Source: Paraburkholderia elongata
GTDB taxonomy: Bacteria; Pseudomonadota; Gammaproteobacteria; Burkholderiales; Burkholderiaceae
Length of the DNA stretch: 64,000 bases
Direction: 5' to 3'
Assembly: GCF_013177735.1 (NCBI RefSeq)
Contig: NZ_WOEZ01000018.1
Location: 100,961 to 164,960 of the forward strand
Both the position numbers and the translations under genes were made by a program. Every line of letters begins with the position of its first letter. Position 1 is the stretch's first letter. Below are positions 34,621-43,824 of the stretch, one piece after another. The notes under the pieces are model-generated. The model had not been told where the DNA came from. It saw only the letters and a program-made list of their open reading frames with translations, and did no database searches.

Positions 34621-35580
34621 ATGAAGATTATTGCTTACTCCGACGCTGGCCGCATCGCACTTGGAATCGTCACCAGCCCGACCCATTTCGTTGCTGTCTC
34701 CGACATCGCCCCGGACCTTCCAGCCAGCCTCATTTCAATCCTGGAACAGGAGGATGGACTAACGCGGCTGCGGCTGGCGGCAGAAGGACGGCAGGGCGAT
34801 CGTGCGCTCGCTGACGTCACACTCAAGCCCTTCCTGGACCGCCCGAACGCGATGTGGGCACTGGCGTTGAACTTCAAAAGCCATATCGCGGAGACGGGAC
34901 TTCAAACGTCGATGGAATTTCCCCACCTTTTCATGCGCACGGCTGCGTCCTATGTCGGCGCCGGCGAGCCGATTCTGGCGCCGCAGGAATCCGTTGCACG
35001 CGCGTTCGACTATGAGGGCGAACTGGGTGTCGTCATCGGCACGCCTGGTCGCTATATTCCGGTGGAGCGAGCGCTGGAACATGTGGCGGGTTACACCTGC
35101 CTCAACGAAGGATCGGTTCGCGAGTTCCAGATGCACAATCGTCAATTCGGCCTCGGCAAGAATTTCGAAGCATCCGGGTCCTATGGGCCGTGGTTGATGA
35201 CCCGTGACGAGTTTGGCGATCCTGCCACGCACACTATCAAGACTCGCATCAACGGTGTCGTTCGTCAGAGCGCACCGCTCGACGATATGTTGTTGGGCGT
35301 TGCGCAAGTGATCAGCTATCTCAGTCAGGGCTATCGTTTGCGGCCCGGCGACCTGATTGCAATGGGAACGCCCGGCGCGTTGAAACCTCAGCCGGACGAT
35401 GTCGAGGGCCACGATCTCTCGCGTCAATACGGTCCCTTTCCGACACCGGGGCTGGTGCATATGCGGCCGGGAGACTGGGTCGAGATCGAGATCGATGGAC
35501 TGGGCGTTCTCGGCAATCCGGTAGTCGCCGACGCGTCCAACAGTGAAAGTGGTCACGTAGTAGAGAAGTCCGCGGCCTGA
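34621..35580 (+). CDS. Fumarylacetoacetate hydrolase family protein
   Basis: A 319-residue FAH-fold enzyme. The metal-binding acidic motif FDYEGELGVVIG and the segments MWALALNFKSHIAETGL, GYTCLNEGSVREFQ and GDLIAMGTPGAL are clear. Members hydrolyse or decarboxylate acylpyruvates and 2-keto-dioic acids made by ring cleavage. It lies 48 bp after the AAHS carrier, last on this strand before a bidirectional hairpin. The substrate cannot be predicted from sequence alone. Confidence 0.88.
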   Translation: MKIIAYSDAGRIALGIVTSPTHFVAVSDIAPDLPASLISILEQEDGLTRLRLAAEGRQGDRALADVTLKPFLDRPNAMWALALNFKSHIAETGLQTSMEFPHLFMRTAASYVGAGEPILAPQESVARAFDYEGELGVVIGTPGRYIPVERALEHVAGYTCLNEGSVREFQMHNRQFGLGKNFEASGSYGPWLMTRDEFGDPATHTIKTRINGVVRQSAPLDDMLLGVAQVISYLSQGYRLRPGDLIAMGTPGALKPQPDDVEGHDLSRQYGPFPTPGLVHMRPGDWVEIEIDGLGVLGNPVVADASNSESGHVVEKSAA

Positions 35581-35607
35581 TTCCGGTTACGACAATCCTG
35601 GCTTTCA

Positions 35608-35642
35608 GAGGGTGTGGGGATCGTTCGAGGCCCCACACCCTC
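35608..35642. terminator. Bidirectional terminator-like hairpin
   Basis: The arms GAGGGTGTGGGG (35608-35619) and CCCCACACCCTC (35631-35642) make a perfect 12-bp stem between the stop of the FAH gene and the stop of the convergent AraC gene. Confidence 0.7.
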
Positions 35643-35644
35643 GT

Positions 35645-36511
35645 TCAGCCGCGCTGATTGTCCAGCGTCACCGAATGCCTGCGAAACTCACTGGGTGGCA
35701 CACCCATGTGTTGAGCGAAGAAACGGGTGAAGTGGCTGTGTTCTTCGAACCCCAACTCTTCGGCTACATCGGAAAGCGGTTTATCGCTAGCGCCAAGCAA
35801 CTGGATCGCATGCGACATGCGGACCCAATCGATATAGTGCTGCGGTGAAATGCCCATGCATAGTCGGAATTGCTGGAAGAATCTCGACCTGGATAGACCG
35901 ACTTGAGCCGCCACCTGGGCAACGGTGGGATTCGTCACTGACGCGTGCTTGATGAAATCCACTGCTTTGCGGATGCGAAAATCGATCGGCCTGCCTGACG
36001 GAATGATGCCGGCGGTCAACGCAGGATCGGCAAAATCTCGACCGAGTGCGGTCACCAGATCCGCAAGAATGGGCATGCAATCGTCGTCCTGCGCGACCAG
36101 GTGGTTGGTGATCGCCGCGGCGATACGATCCACGTGATGCCGCACGTCCGGCGTGACGACGACCTCGGCTTTCGGGAAAATACTCGCGGTGCCGTTTTCA
36201 GCGAGTTTCAATTGCTGGCGCAGCCAGGGTGCCTCGATCACGAGGGAGAGGATCAGGGAAGGCTCGCCGTCGCTGCTGCTTTTCGAGTGTTCGACCCAGG
36301 GATTCAGACAGATGGCCCGCTCGGCCGTAAGCGCGCAATCGTCTGCGCCGACGCGGAATTTGCCGTTGCTTCCGCCAAGCTTGAAAAGAAACTGGTATTG
36401 GGAGTGAGCGTGAGCGACGAGCGGACGGCTAATGAAGTTCACCGTTGCTCGCCCGAAACTTCCTTGCAGAATCCAGACGGGCTTGTCGCCATCAATTGGT
36501 ACTGTGGTCAT
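35645..36511 (-). CDS. AraC-family transcriptional regulator
   Basis: A regulator of about 288 residues. Starts at 36511 (MTTVPIDGDKP) and 36520 are both near a GAGGAG; longer in-frame starts would run through the conserved 36580 element. A cupin-like sensor domain (PLVAHAHSQYQFLFKLGG, ICLNPWVEHSK) comes first. Two HTH motifs follow (PTVAQVAAQVGLSRSRFFQQFRLCMGISPQHYI; KPLSDVAEELGFEEHSHFTRFFAQHMGVPPSEFRR). It is divergent from the alpha/beta hydrolase and convergent with the FAH operon. It may act on the 20-bp element present both here and before the porin. Confidence 0.88.
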   Translation of the reverse strand: MTTVPIDGDKPVWILQGSFGRATVNFISRPLVAHAHSQYQFLFKLGGSNGKFRVGADDCALTAERAICLNPWVEHSKSSSDGEPSLILSLVIEAPWLRQQLKLAENGTASIFPKAEVVVTPDVRHHVDRIAAAITNHLVAQDDDCMPILADLVTALGRDFADPALTAGIIPSGRPIDFRIRKAVDFIKHASVTNPTVAQVAAQVGLSRSRFFQQFRLCMGISPQHYIDWVRMSHAIQLLGASDKPLSDVAEELGFEEHSHFTRFFAQHMGVPPSEFRRHSVTLDNQRG

Positions 36512-36579
36512 ACCCAACATTTCTCCTCGTGGAACGAGGCGGTGCATTACGCTTTGCCGGGTTCCATGAATACAAAAAA

Positions 36580-36599
36580 GACGCTTCGATAAGCGGCGA
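36580..36599. repeat. 20-bp element shared with the porin region, copy 2
   Basis: GACGCTTCGATAAGCGGCGA lies about 70 bp upstream of the AraC start and matches 27934-27953 at 19 of 20 positions. Its arms CGCTT/AAGCG form an inverted repeat. Confidence 0.65.
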
Positions 36600-36621
36600 A
36601 ATCTTGCGGCAAGCCAGTCGA

Positions 36622-36649
36622 TTGACAGCACGCATAGACGTTACTTAAT
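36622..36649 (+). promoter_or_regulatory. Possible promoter for the alpha/beta hydrolase
   Basis: TTGACA (36622-36627) is followed after 16 bp by CTTAAT (36644-36649), a 4 of 6 match to a -10. The hydrolase start is 177 bp downstream. The rest of the 314-bp gap between the AraC and hydrolase genes shows only the 20-bp element. Confidence 0.4.
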
Positions 36650-36825
36650 CAAAAGTGAGGAGTGCAGTCAATGGGTAGAAACGTGCTATGACATGCATGG
36701 AGATTTCCAAAAGGGGGTTCAGAAAATCGGGACGATTTGACAAGCAATCGGCGCTTTCGGTCAGGTGTTCCAGCGGAGGTCGGCTTATATTGAATCCACC
36801 GTGTTATTCGAAAGTAGGAATAGGC

Positions 36826-37614
36826 ATGCCGTTTTTTGAACGAGAAGGGATACGCTTCGCATACGATGAGTTCGGCCCTGCCGGGGCACCTGTCGTTGTC
36901 TTCAGTCATGGCTTCCTGATGGACGGCGACATGTTCCAGCCGAACATCGCGGAACTCCGGAATGAGTTCCGTTGCGTCGTATGGGATCAGCGAGGTTTTG
37001 GTGCAACCGGAGCCGCAACCCGGGCGTTCAGCTACTGGGACTCCGCACAGGATCTCATCGCCTTGCTCGATCATCTGGAAGTTGCCTCGGCATCGCTTGT
37101 CGGCATGTCTCAAGGCGGATTTATATCGATGCGTGCGGCGTTGCTCGAGCCGGATCGCTTTCGAGCGATCGCCCTGATATCGACAAGAAGCGACGTCGAC
37201 TCCGAGGAGGTCCAGCAGTCATTCGAAGAGCTGAAGGCGGAATGGGCACGCAATGGCGCAAAAAATGTCGCGCAGAATCTGTCGGCGTTTCTGTTCGGTC
37301 CGGAGTACGCAGCGTCGGCATGGATCCGGAAATGGATGAATGCTAGTGCGGATCACTTCGAACATCCGGTCAATGCCCTTGTCTCGAGAGACGACATCAC
37401 GCCACGCCTTGCCGAGATTACGCATACGTCGATCGTGTTCCATGGGCGCGACGACGCCGCCATCAGCCCAGGCTGCGCGGAAGCGCTCGCCGCCCGGTTG
37501 CCGAACTGCAAAGATCTTGTTCTGGTCGACCGAGCGGGGCACACGCCGAATTTGACGCATGCCGATATCGTGAATCCGCCGTTACGAGATTTCCTGCTTC
37601 GCTATGCACGCTAG
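36826..37614 (+). CDS. Alpha/beta-fold hydrolase
   Basis: A 262-residue hydrolase. I chose the ATG at 36826 because AGGA lies 7 bases upstream and MPFFEREGIRFAYDEFGPAG is the usual family opening. The catalytic triad is visible: Ser95 in GMSQGG, Asp209 in HGRDD and His239 in RAGHTPN. The oxyanion region HGFLMDGDMF is typical. Relatives include 3-oxoadipate enol-lactonases and meta-cleavage product hydrolases, but the substrate cannot be fixed. Confidence 0.88.
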   Translation: MPFFEREGIRFAYDEFGPAGAPVVVFSHGFLMDGDMFQPNIAELRNEFRCVVWDQRGFGATGAATRAFSYWDSAQDLIALLDHLEVASASLVGMSQGGFISMRAALLEPDRFRAIALISTRSDVDSEEVQQSFEELKAEWARNGAKNVAQNLSAFLFGPEYAASAWIRKWMNASADHFEHPVNALVSRDDITPRLAEITHTSIVFHGRDDAAISPGCAEALAARLPNCKDLVLVDRAGHTPNLTHADIVNPPLRDFLLRYAR

Positions 37615-37637
37615 GGCGAGCCACGTACTCGTCGATC

Positions 37638-37841
37638 TTACTTGCTACCCGGCACGGTCTGATTGTTGTTTTGTGGCGCCGGAGCCGGTGTATTTCGATC
37701 CGTACCGCCCTGATCCGCATGGGCCGGTTGATAGCGGGGGTGTTCGTGGTCGTGATTCACATGCATATGCTCACTGGCAAAAGCCGGCGTAACAAGGGAA
37801 ATGCTTAAAACCACGACCGTGAAAAACGCAGTGACTTTCAT
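37638..37841 (-). CDS. Small secreted His-rich protein
   Basis: A 67-residue protein starting at MKVTAFFTVVVLSISLVTP, with GGAG 8 bases upstream. The signal peptide ends near AFA|SEHMH. The mature part of about 43 residues has seven His in its first half (HMHVNHDHEHPRY) and a Pro/Gln/Asn-rich tail. A periplasmic metal-binding role is possible. No family is recognised. Confidence 0.65.
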   Translation of the reverse strand: MKVTAFFTVVVLSISLVTPAFASEHMHVNHDHEHPRYQPAHADQGGTDRNTPAPAPQNNNQTVPGSK

Positions 37842-37944
37842 GATGATGCTCTCCGCTTGAGCTGAGGGGCGTCGGTTCAACGCCTTAACTATTCTAGGCA
37901 TCGCGAGGACTAGCGGAAACCCTTGAGTGGCTTGATCTAAATGA

Positions 37945-38214
37945 TCGCATTCAAGTCATTCGTTTTACGGACAACAAGTTGGCGATGTCTTCGATTCCGG
38001 CGGCGACTTCGCCCGCGCTTCGGCCGTCTTTGCCTCCCCCGACGACATCGCGCGCGAGGCCGGTATCGATCGGGACGGCGCGGCCGCTATGTTCATTGCG
38101 GCTGGACTCGGAACGCTGCAGACGGGCGACAATGCCGCGCAGCCATACCGGGCCCGGCTGAGCGCCATGGTCGACACGCTGGTGGCGGGGCTCACCTGCC
38201 AGGCGAAAGCATGA
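37945..38214 (+). pseudogene. C-terminal remnant of an unrecognised gene
   Basis: A frame open from 37945 to the TGA at 38212-38214 encodes DVFDSGGDFARASAVFASPD, DRDGAAAMFIAAGLGTLQTG and ARLSAMVDTLVAGL. It has protein-like composition and strong GC bias at third positions, but no start codon or ribosome-binding site at its 5' end. It looks like the tail of a helical protein, perhaps a regulator, whose front has been lost. The rest of 37842-38324 holds no other gene. Confidence 0.45.
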
Positions 38215-38324
38215 TGCTTTGAGCCCTGTAGATCGATGATCACTGACTTGCTCCTTGTAGAAACGTCATGTGCTCATGTCCGCGAGGCAGCTTCACCCGT
38301 TGCGAGCGGCGCCATGCGGATTCT

Positions 38325-40589
38325 CTATACGTCGACCAGCCGGCGCAGACTATCGCCACCCAGGGGCATGTCGCGCAAGCGCTTTCCGGTCGCATCGAAC
38401 AGCGCGTTGCCGAGCGCGCCGGCGGTCGGCCCCATCGACGCTTCGGCAGCCCCGAGAAACGGGGCACCTGACCGATTGATCAGATGCACGTTCAAACTGC
38501 GCGGCACGGCGGAATACCGCAGGATCGGGTAGCTGCTCCAGTCGAAGCTGCGGATTCTCGCTGTGTCGAACTGCAATTCTTCATAGAGCGTCCAACTGGC
38601 GGATTGAATCAGGCCACCCTCGATCTGATTGCGGATGCCGTCGGGAGTGACGATCTGCCCCGCGTCCACCGCCACCTCGGCGCGTTCGAGAATCACCTGG
38701 CCTGTCTCGCGCACCACGGATATCTCCACGGCGATCGCCACATACGCCATCAGGTTCTTGTACTTGCCGAACGCAAAGCCGACGCCGTGATTGGCCTTGC
38801 GCGGCGCGTGCGGCCAGCCGAATTTCTCGGCCGCGAGTCTGATCACGTCGCGGGCGCGCGGGTCCTGCATATGCTTGAGCCGGAACGCGACCGGGTCGGC
38901 GCCGGCCGCGGCACTCAACTCGTCCATGAACGTCTCGATCGTGAAGACGTTCATGTGCGCGCCGAGCGAGCGCATCGCCGACGTTTGCAACGGCATGGTC
39001 GGCGAAAAGTTGTTCATCACGTGCATGTTGGGGAACGCATACAGCGGAATTGCGTTGCGGTCGCCGCCGCCTTCGGGCTGCACCATCGGCACCGACGGCG
39101 CCGGCACGAACGGTTTCTCCAGCATTTGCGCGGGAAGGAGCCGGCCCGCGTTCACGATCCGCTCGTTGTGCGAGCTGCTCCACAGCGCGTAATTCCAGTC
39201 GACGATGCTGCCGCTTGCGTCGAGCGATGCGCTCACTTCGGTGACCATCGCGGGTGTGAAGTGATCCCAGGTATGTTCCTGTTCGCGCATCCATTGCACG
39301 CGAACCGGTTGGCCCGCCATCTCGCGGGCGATCAAGGCGGCGTGCGATGCTGCGTCGTCCGCGCCGTTGTGCCCATAGCAGCCCGATCCCTCGACGTGAA
39401 CGCAGCGCACATTCTCTTTCGGCAGCGACAGCATTTCCGCGAGCGCATCGCGTAGCGGATAGACGCCTTGCGAGTGCGTCCAGACGGTCATGGTGCCGTC
39501 CTTGAACTGCGCGACCGAACAGGACGGGCCGATCGAACCGTGCAGCATGTAGTGCTTGGTGTACTTCGCACTCAGCGTTTTGACGGGCGTGCCGGCGGCA
39601 TTGTGTGTGTTCGCAATCTCGATGTGTTGCGTGGAGATCGTCTTCAGATCGCGGTGTACGGTTGCCGGGTCGGGCAACGTGCGTCCGGCGCTCCACCGAC
39701 TTCCCGCGGCCAGCGCGCGTTGCGCCTGCACGGACTGCCATTCGCCTTTGGCGACCACCGCCAGCATGCTGCCGTCCCTGATCACCTTGACCACGCCCGG
39801 CATCTTCAGAATTTCGGGCGTATTGGTCTGCAGCAGCTTCGCAGCATAGACCGGCGGCAGCACCACCCGTGCATGCAGCATGTCCGGCATCGACATGTCC
39901 TGCACGTAGCTCGCGCCGCCTGTCACCTTGCCCGGAATGTCCAATCGCGGCAATGACGTGCCGATCGTGACGAACGTCGCGGGGTCTTTCAACGGCGACA
40001 CCGGCGTGGCCATGCGATGCAGATCGACCGCGCCAACGGCCTGACCGTAAGTCATCGTGCGGCCGTCGGGTGCCTTGATGACCGCGTCCTGAACTTTCAG
40101 CACGCTGCTCTCGACGCCGAAGTGTTTGGCCGCCGCGTCGACGAGCAGGCCGCGCGCCTGGGCGGAGGCGTTCAGCAAGGCGCTGCCGCTGTCGACGATA
40201 GTGTGGCTGCCCGCCGTGAGTCCCTCGTCCGGCGAGGCGCCTGTATCGGCGGTCAAAAACGTGATCAGCGATGGCGTCATGTTCAGTTCTTCGGCTGCGA
40301 TCTGCAGCAACGCAGTGCGCACGCCGGTGCCTAATTCCACCTTGCCGGTGTAGACGGTCACCTTGCCTGCGGGATCGATCTTGATCCATGCATCGAGAAA
40401 CGGATTGGTCTTCAGGCTGCCTGCAAGCGTCTCGGTCGCTTTGGCGACGTGCACGGCAGCGCCTTCGTCCGCGATCACTTCCTGGGCCATCGCCTTGACG
40501 CCCGGAAACAGACTGAAACTCACCACGAGCGCGCCGGATATCATGAAGCGGCGGCGTCCTTCGTTGATATCGTCTTCTTCGACGCTCAT
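38325..40589 (-). CDS. Molybdenum hydroxylase large (Mo-cofactor) subunit
   Basis: A 754-residue xanthine-oxidase-family subunit, start 40589 (MSVEEDDINEGRRRFMISGA). The twin-arginine signal RRRFMISGALVVSFSLFPG places it in the periplasm. Cofactor-binding segments include KVELGTGVRTALLQIAAEEL, GSIGPSCSVAQF, AMRSLGAHMNVFTIETFMDELSAA and the C-terminal GAAEASMGPTAGALGNAL. The layout resembles the isoquinoline 1-oxidoreductase and nicotinate dehydrogenase B type, which hydroxylate N-heterocycles or oxidise aldehydes. It overlaps the [2Fe-2S] subunit gene by 4 bp. Confidence 0.88.
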   Translation of the reverse strand: MSVEEDDINEGRRRFMISGALVVSFSLFPGVKAMAQEVIADEGAAVHVAKATETLAGSLKTNPFLDAWIKIDPAGKVTVYTGKVELGTGVRTALLQIAAEELNMTPSLITFLTADTGASPDEGLTAGSHTIVDSGSALLNASAQARGLLVDAAAKHFGVESSVLKVQDAVIKAPDGRTMTYGQAVGAVDLHRMATPVSPLKDPATFVTIGTSLPRLDIPGKVTGGASYVQDMSMPDMLHARVVLPPVYAAKLLQTNTPEILKMPGVVKVIRDGSMLAVVAKGEWQSVQAQRALAAGSRWSAGRTLPDPATVHRDLKTISTQHIEIANTHNAAGTPVKTLSAKYTKHYMLHGSIGPSCSVAQFKDGTMTVWTHSQGVYPLRDALAEMLSLPKENVRCVHVEGSGCYGHNGADDAASHAALIAREMAGQPVRVQWMREQEHTWDHFTPAMVTEVSASLDASGSIVDWNYALWSSSHNERIVNAGRLLPAQMLEKPFVPAPSVPMVQPEGGGDRNAIPLYAFPNMHVMNNFSPTMPLQTSAMRSLGAHMNVFTIETFMDELSAAAGADPVAFRLKHMQDPRARDVIRLAAEKFGWPHAPRKANHGVGFAFGKYKNLMAYVAIAVEISVVRETGQVILERAEVAVDAGQIVTPDGIRNQIEGGLIQSASWTLYEELQFDTARIRSFDWSSYPILRYSAVPRSLNVHLINRSGAPFLGAAEASMGPTAGALGNALFDATGKRLRDMPLGGDSLRRLVDV

Positions 40590-41098
40590 TGCGTGCCTCC
40601 GTGGGTCGCCGCGCCTTGAGGCGGGGTGGGCGTAGCGTCTGGTGCGGGCAGGTGCGCGACTTCGCGGATCGCGGCGAGGATGCGCATGTGGGTGCCGCAA
40701 CGGCAAAGATTCGGCTCCATGTGCTCGCGCAACTCACTCTCGGTCGGCCGCGGATTGCGATCGAGCAGTGCCTGGGCGCGCATGATCATGCCGGCGATGC
40801 AATAACCGCACTGCGCGGCCTGATGCTCGATGAACGACTTCTGCAGCGGGCCGGGATGCTCGACCGTACCGAGACTCTCGATCGTGCGCACGGGGCGGCT
40901 GCCGATCGACGACACCGGCATCAGGCAGGAAAAGGCGGCCCGGTCGCCCACGATCACCGTGCACGCGCCGCATTGTCCAAGTCCGCAGCCGAACTTGGCG
41001 CCGTGCAAGTGCAGGTCGTTGCGCAGCACGTAAAGCAGTGGCGTCGACGGATCGATATCCAGCGCGTGCTGCACGCCATTGACGGTAAGGTTGATCAT
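40586..41098 (-). CDS. Molybdenum hydroxylase [2Fe-2S] small subunit
   Basis: A 170-residue subunit starting at MINLTVNGVQHALDIDPSTP. The plant-type cluster is CGLGQCGACTVIVGDRAAFSC. The second, all-helical cluster is held by CGYC and CRC (QCGYCIAGMI, NLCRCGTHMRIL). It passes electrons from the Mo site to the cytochrome c encoded just upstream. The genes overlap by 4 bp on both sides. A Pro/Thr-rich C-terminal tail follows the folded part. Confidence 0.92.
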   Translation of the reverse strand: MINLTVNGVQHALDIDPSTPLLYVLRNDLHLHGAKFGCGLGQCGACTVIVGDRAAFSCLMPVSSIGSRPVRTIESLGTVEHPGPLQKSFIEHQAAQCGYCIAGMIMRAQALLDRNPRPTESELREHMEPNLCRCGTHMRILAAIREVAHLPAPDATPTPPQGAATHGGTQ

Positions 41099-42384
41099 CG
41101 CGCGTTGTTCTCCTTTCTGACCGTGGCCACCGTTTCCTCGACGTCCTTCCACGCACCGCGCTGCGAATAGCTCGCGCGGATGTAGGACACCAGGTCGGCG
41201 ATTTGCTGGTCGCTGTAGATTTCGCTGAAGGCCGGCATGTAGTTCATGCGGTCCTCGCCGTGCCAGCCGTTGCCGCTGAGAATCATCTGGGCGGCGTTGC
41301 GCGGTGTTGTGGCGTTGACGGCGGTGCTGAACGCGAGCGTGGGGCGCTCGCCGATCGATTGCATCGGCGCGGCGGGGCCGTGGCACTGCGCGCACGATGC
41401 GCCGAACAGGATCGCGCCGCGTTGCGCCGCAGGCGACGGATCGGCCTGACCCGCGCTCTCGGCAACGACATTCATGACGGCCGGTTGCGCTTTCTGAATC
41501 GACAGGATGTAGGTGGCAATCGCCTGCACGTCCTCTTCCGGCACGGTAGCGAGGTCACGCGTGACGGGCAGCATCGGGCCGGCCGCGGCGCCGTGTTCGC
41601 TGGCGCGGCCGCTGCGCAGATAGGTGACGAGCTGTTCCTGGGTCCAAGGCTTCGGCGCTGCGCCGAGTGCATTCAGCGGGGGGGCTTCCCAGCCGTCGAC
41701 AATGCCGCCGTCGAATGCATGTCCCGACTTTTCACCGCCAATCGCATTGAGCGGCGAATGACATGAGGCGCAGTGACCGAGGCTATCCACCAGCAGCTTG
41801 CCGCGATTCCACTTGGCATCTTTCGAGGCATCCGCGGCCCGCTCGCCGGGGTGCAGGAACAAGATGTTCCAGAAGGCCAGCAAAGGCCGGAAGTTCAACG
41901 GAAAGATCAGGTCGTTGGCAGGCGCGGTGGCGTTGACCGGCTCGCGCGTCAGCAGATACGCGTAGGCGGCCGAAATGTCGCCATCGGACATGCGCGTGAA
42001 GTGAATATACGGAAACGCGGGATAGAGCAGGTGCCCATCGCGGGAGACGCCGTGGCGCACCGCTCGCGTGAATGCTTCGAGCGACCAGTTGCCGATGCCG
42101 GTTTCGACATCGGGCGTGAGGTTGGTCGCGTAGATGGTGCCGAACGGTGTGGCGAGCGGCAGGCCTCCGGCGAACGGTTTGCCGCCCTTCGCGGTGTGAC
42201 ACACGATGCAGTCGCCGAGCGCCACGACGCGTGCGCCGGCGAGCTTTGTCTGCGCGTCGAACGACGCCGCCGCCGGAGGACTGACCGGTGCGATGGCGGG
42301 CTTCCACATCAGCAATGCGACGACGATCAGCGCGGCCACGATGACCACGCCGCCCGCCGCCAGCAATCTAGACTTGCGAGTCAT
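41095..42384 (-). CDS. Tri-heme cytochrome c subunit
   Basis: A 429-residue membrane-anchored cytochrome with an N-terminal hydrophobic helix (GGVVIVAALIVVALLMW). Its three c-type heme motifs are CIVCH, CASCH and CAQCH. This is the gluconate/alcohol-dehydrogenase type cytochrome found with periplasmic Mo hydroxylases. It delivers electrons from the [2Fe-2S] subunit to the respiratory chain. It is first in the three-gene operon. Confidence 0.92.
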   Translation of the reverse strand: MTRKSRLLAAGGVVIVAALIVVALLMWKPAIAPVSPPAAASFDAQTKLAGARVVALGDCIVCHTAKGGKPFAGGLPLATPFGTIYATNLTPDVETGIGNWSLEAFTRAVRHGVSRDGHLLYPAFPYIHFTRMSDGDISAAYAYLLTREPVNATAPANDLIFPLNFRPLLAFWNILFLHPGERAADASKDAKWNRGKLLVDSLGHCASCHSPLNAIGGEKSGHAFDGGIVDGWEAPPLNALGAAPKPWTQEQLVTYLRSGRASEHGAAAGPMLPVTRDLATVPEEDVQAIATYILSIQKAQPAVMNVVAESAGQADPSPAAQRGAILFGASCAQCHGPAAPMQSIGERPTLAFSTAVNATTPRNAAQMILSGNGWHGEDRMNYMPAFSEIYSDQQIADLVSYIRASYSQRGAWKDVEETVATVRKENNAR

Positions 42385-42572
42385 TCATGCACCTGTCGGA
42401 GAAATCCTGAATCAAAGAATGCACACGCGTTACGCCGTGCGTCATTCAGATAGATGACTATGTTGATCAGCGTATCGACAACGTCACGGAATTTCCTGAA
42501 GCCACGCTGAAAGTTTGTTAACGGGAAAACGCGCGGACAGCGCGCCGTCCGCGTACCAGAGTGAAGTTGCAG

Positions 42573-43787
42573 TCAAGCGATGCGAGCGGCGTGCGGACGG
42601 CCGATCGCGAGGTAGTGCGCCAGTGCAACGAGCGGGAAGGCCGTGGCGGCGCCGGCGACCAGCGGCCAGCCGCCGTGTTCATAGAGCGGGCTGGCGAGCG
42701 CCGAACCGAAAGCACCGCCGACGAAGATGCTGGTCATATACAGCGCGTTCAGGCGGTTTCTGCTCGCCGCATGCAACGCATAGATTTCGCGTTGGCCGAG
42801 CACCATGTTCATCTGCACGGCGAAATCGAGGACGATGCCAGTCACGACAAGTCCGAACACGCCCCACGCCGGATGGATCAACGCCGGCAAGTAAGCGAGC
42901 GCGCCCACCACGAGCGCGATAAGCGTCGCGCGCACTGTGTGCCCACCATCGGCCAGACGTCCGGCTACCGGCGCCGAGGTTGCGCCGATCGCACCGACCA
43001 GCGCGAAGATGCCGATGGCGGTTTGCGAGAGTCCGAAATGCCGCGTCAACTCGACCGGGATCGCGGTCCAGAAGAGACTGAACGAAGCGAACATCAGCCC
43101 CTGATATAACGAGCGGTGACGCAGAACCGGCATGGTGCGAACCAGGTGAGCGAGCGAGCCGATCAGTTCGAAGTAGGTGGCCTTGTGGTCCGGTTGGCGC
43201 GGCGGAATAGTCAGCGCGAGCACGGTGGTGACGATCGCCATCAGCACTGCTGCCGAACCGAACACCGCGCGCCAGCCGAAGTGCTCGGCCACCACGCTGG
43301 AGATCGGACGCGACAGCAGAATGCCGAGCAGCAAGCCGCTCATGATGGTGCCGACCACCTTGCCGCGCGACTCGTCCGGCGCGAGATGCGCGGCGAGCGG
43401 GATCAGAATCTGCACGGCCACGGAGCTGAATCCCACCAGCAGCGAGATCGCGAGGAACCAGCCGGGTTGATGAGCGAAAGCCGCGGCGCCGAGACTCACG
43501 ATCGACACCAGCGCGGTGGTGATCATCAGCTTGCGGTTCTCCAGCAGGTCGCCGAGCGGCACCAGAAAGAACAGGCCGAATGCGTAGCCGATTTGCGTGA
43601 GTGAAACGATCGTGCTGGCTGTATTGCCGGACATGTGAATGTCCGGTGCGATCAGTTCGGTGATCGGTTGCGCGTAGTACAGGTTCGCGACGATCGCGCC
43701 GCAGCAGAATGCAAACAGCGCGATCAGACCGCTGGTGAGCTTGACGTGGCTTGTGCCGCCCGCCGTGGTGGATGCCTGGATCGACAT
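42573..43787 (-). CDS. MFS transporter, drug/sugar efflux type
   Basis: A 404-residue twelve-helix carrier (FCCGAIVANLYYAQPITELIAPDI, GYAFGLFFLVPLGDLLENRKLM). It is of the YnfM/arabinose-efflux type common in Burkholderiaceae. It lies 37 bp downstream of the FAD monooxygenase on the same strand and is probably co-transcribed with it. The substrate is unknown. Confidence 0.88.
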   Translation of the reverse strand: MSIQASTTAGGTSHVKLTSGLIALFAFCCGAIVANLYYAQPITELIAPDIHMSGNTASTIVSLTQIGYAFGLFFLVPLGDLLENRKLMITTALVSIVSLGAAAFAHQPGWFLAISLLVGFSSVAVQILIPLAAHLAPDESRGKVVGTIMSGLLLGILLSRPISSVVAEHFGWRAVFGSAAVLMAIVTTVLALTIPPRQPDHKATYFELIGSLAHLVRTMPVLRHRSLYQGLMFASFSLFWTAIPVELTRHFGLSQTAIGIFALVGAIGATSAPVAGRLADGGHTVRATLIALVVGALAYLPALIHPAWGVFGLVVTGIVLDFAVQMNMVLGQREIYALHAASRNRLNALYMTSIFVGGAFGSALASPLYEHGGWPLVAGAATAFPLVALAHYLAIGRPHAARIA

Positions 43788-43824
43788 GACAACTCCCTGA
43801 AATGAAAAAACGGAAAATGCGGAC

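Noticed and set aside
38581..40737. 718-codon open frame antiparallel-frame shadow inside the Mo hydroxylase gene
   Set aside because: Arg-rich, low-complexity translation typical of a GC-rich shadow frame; the real protein is in the neighbouring frame.
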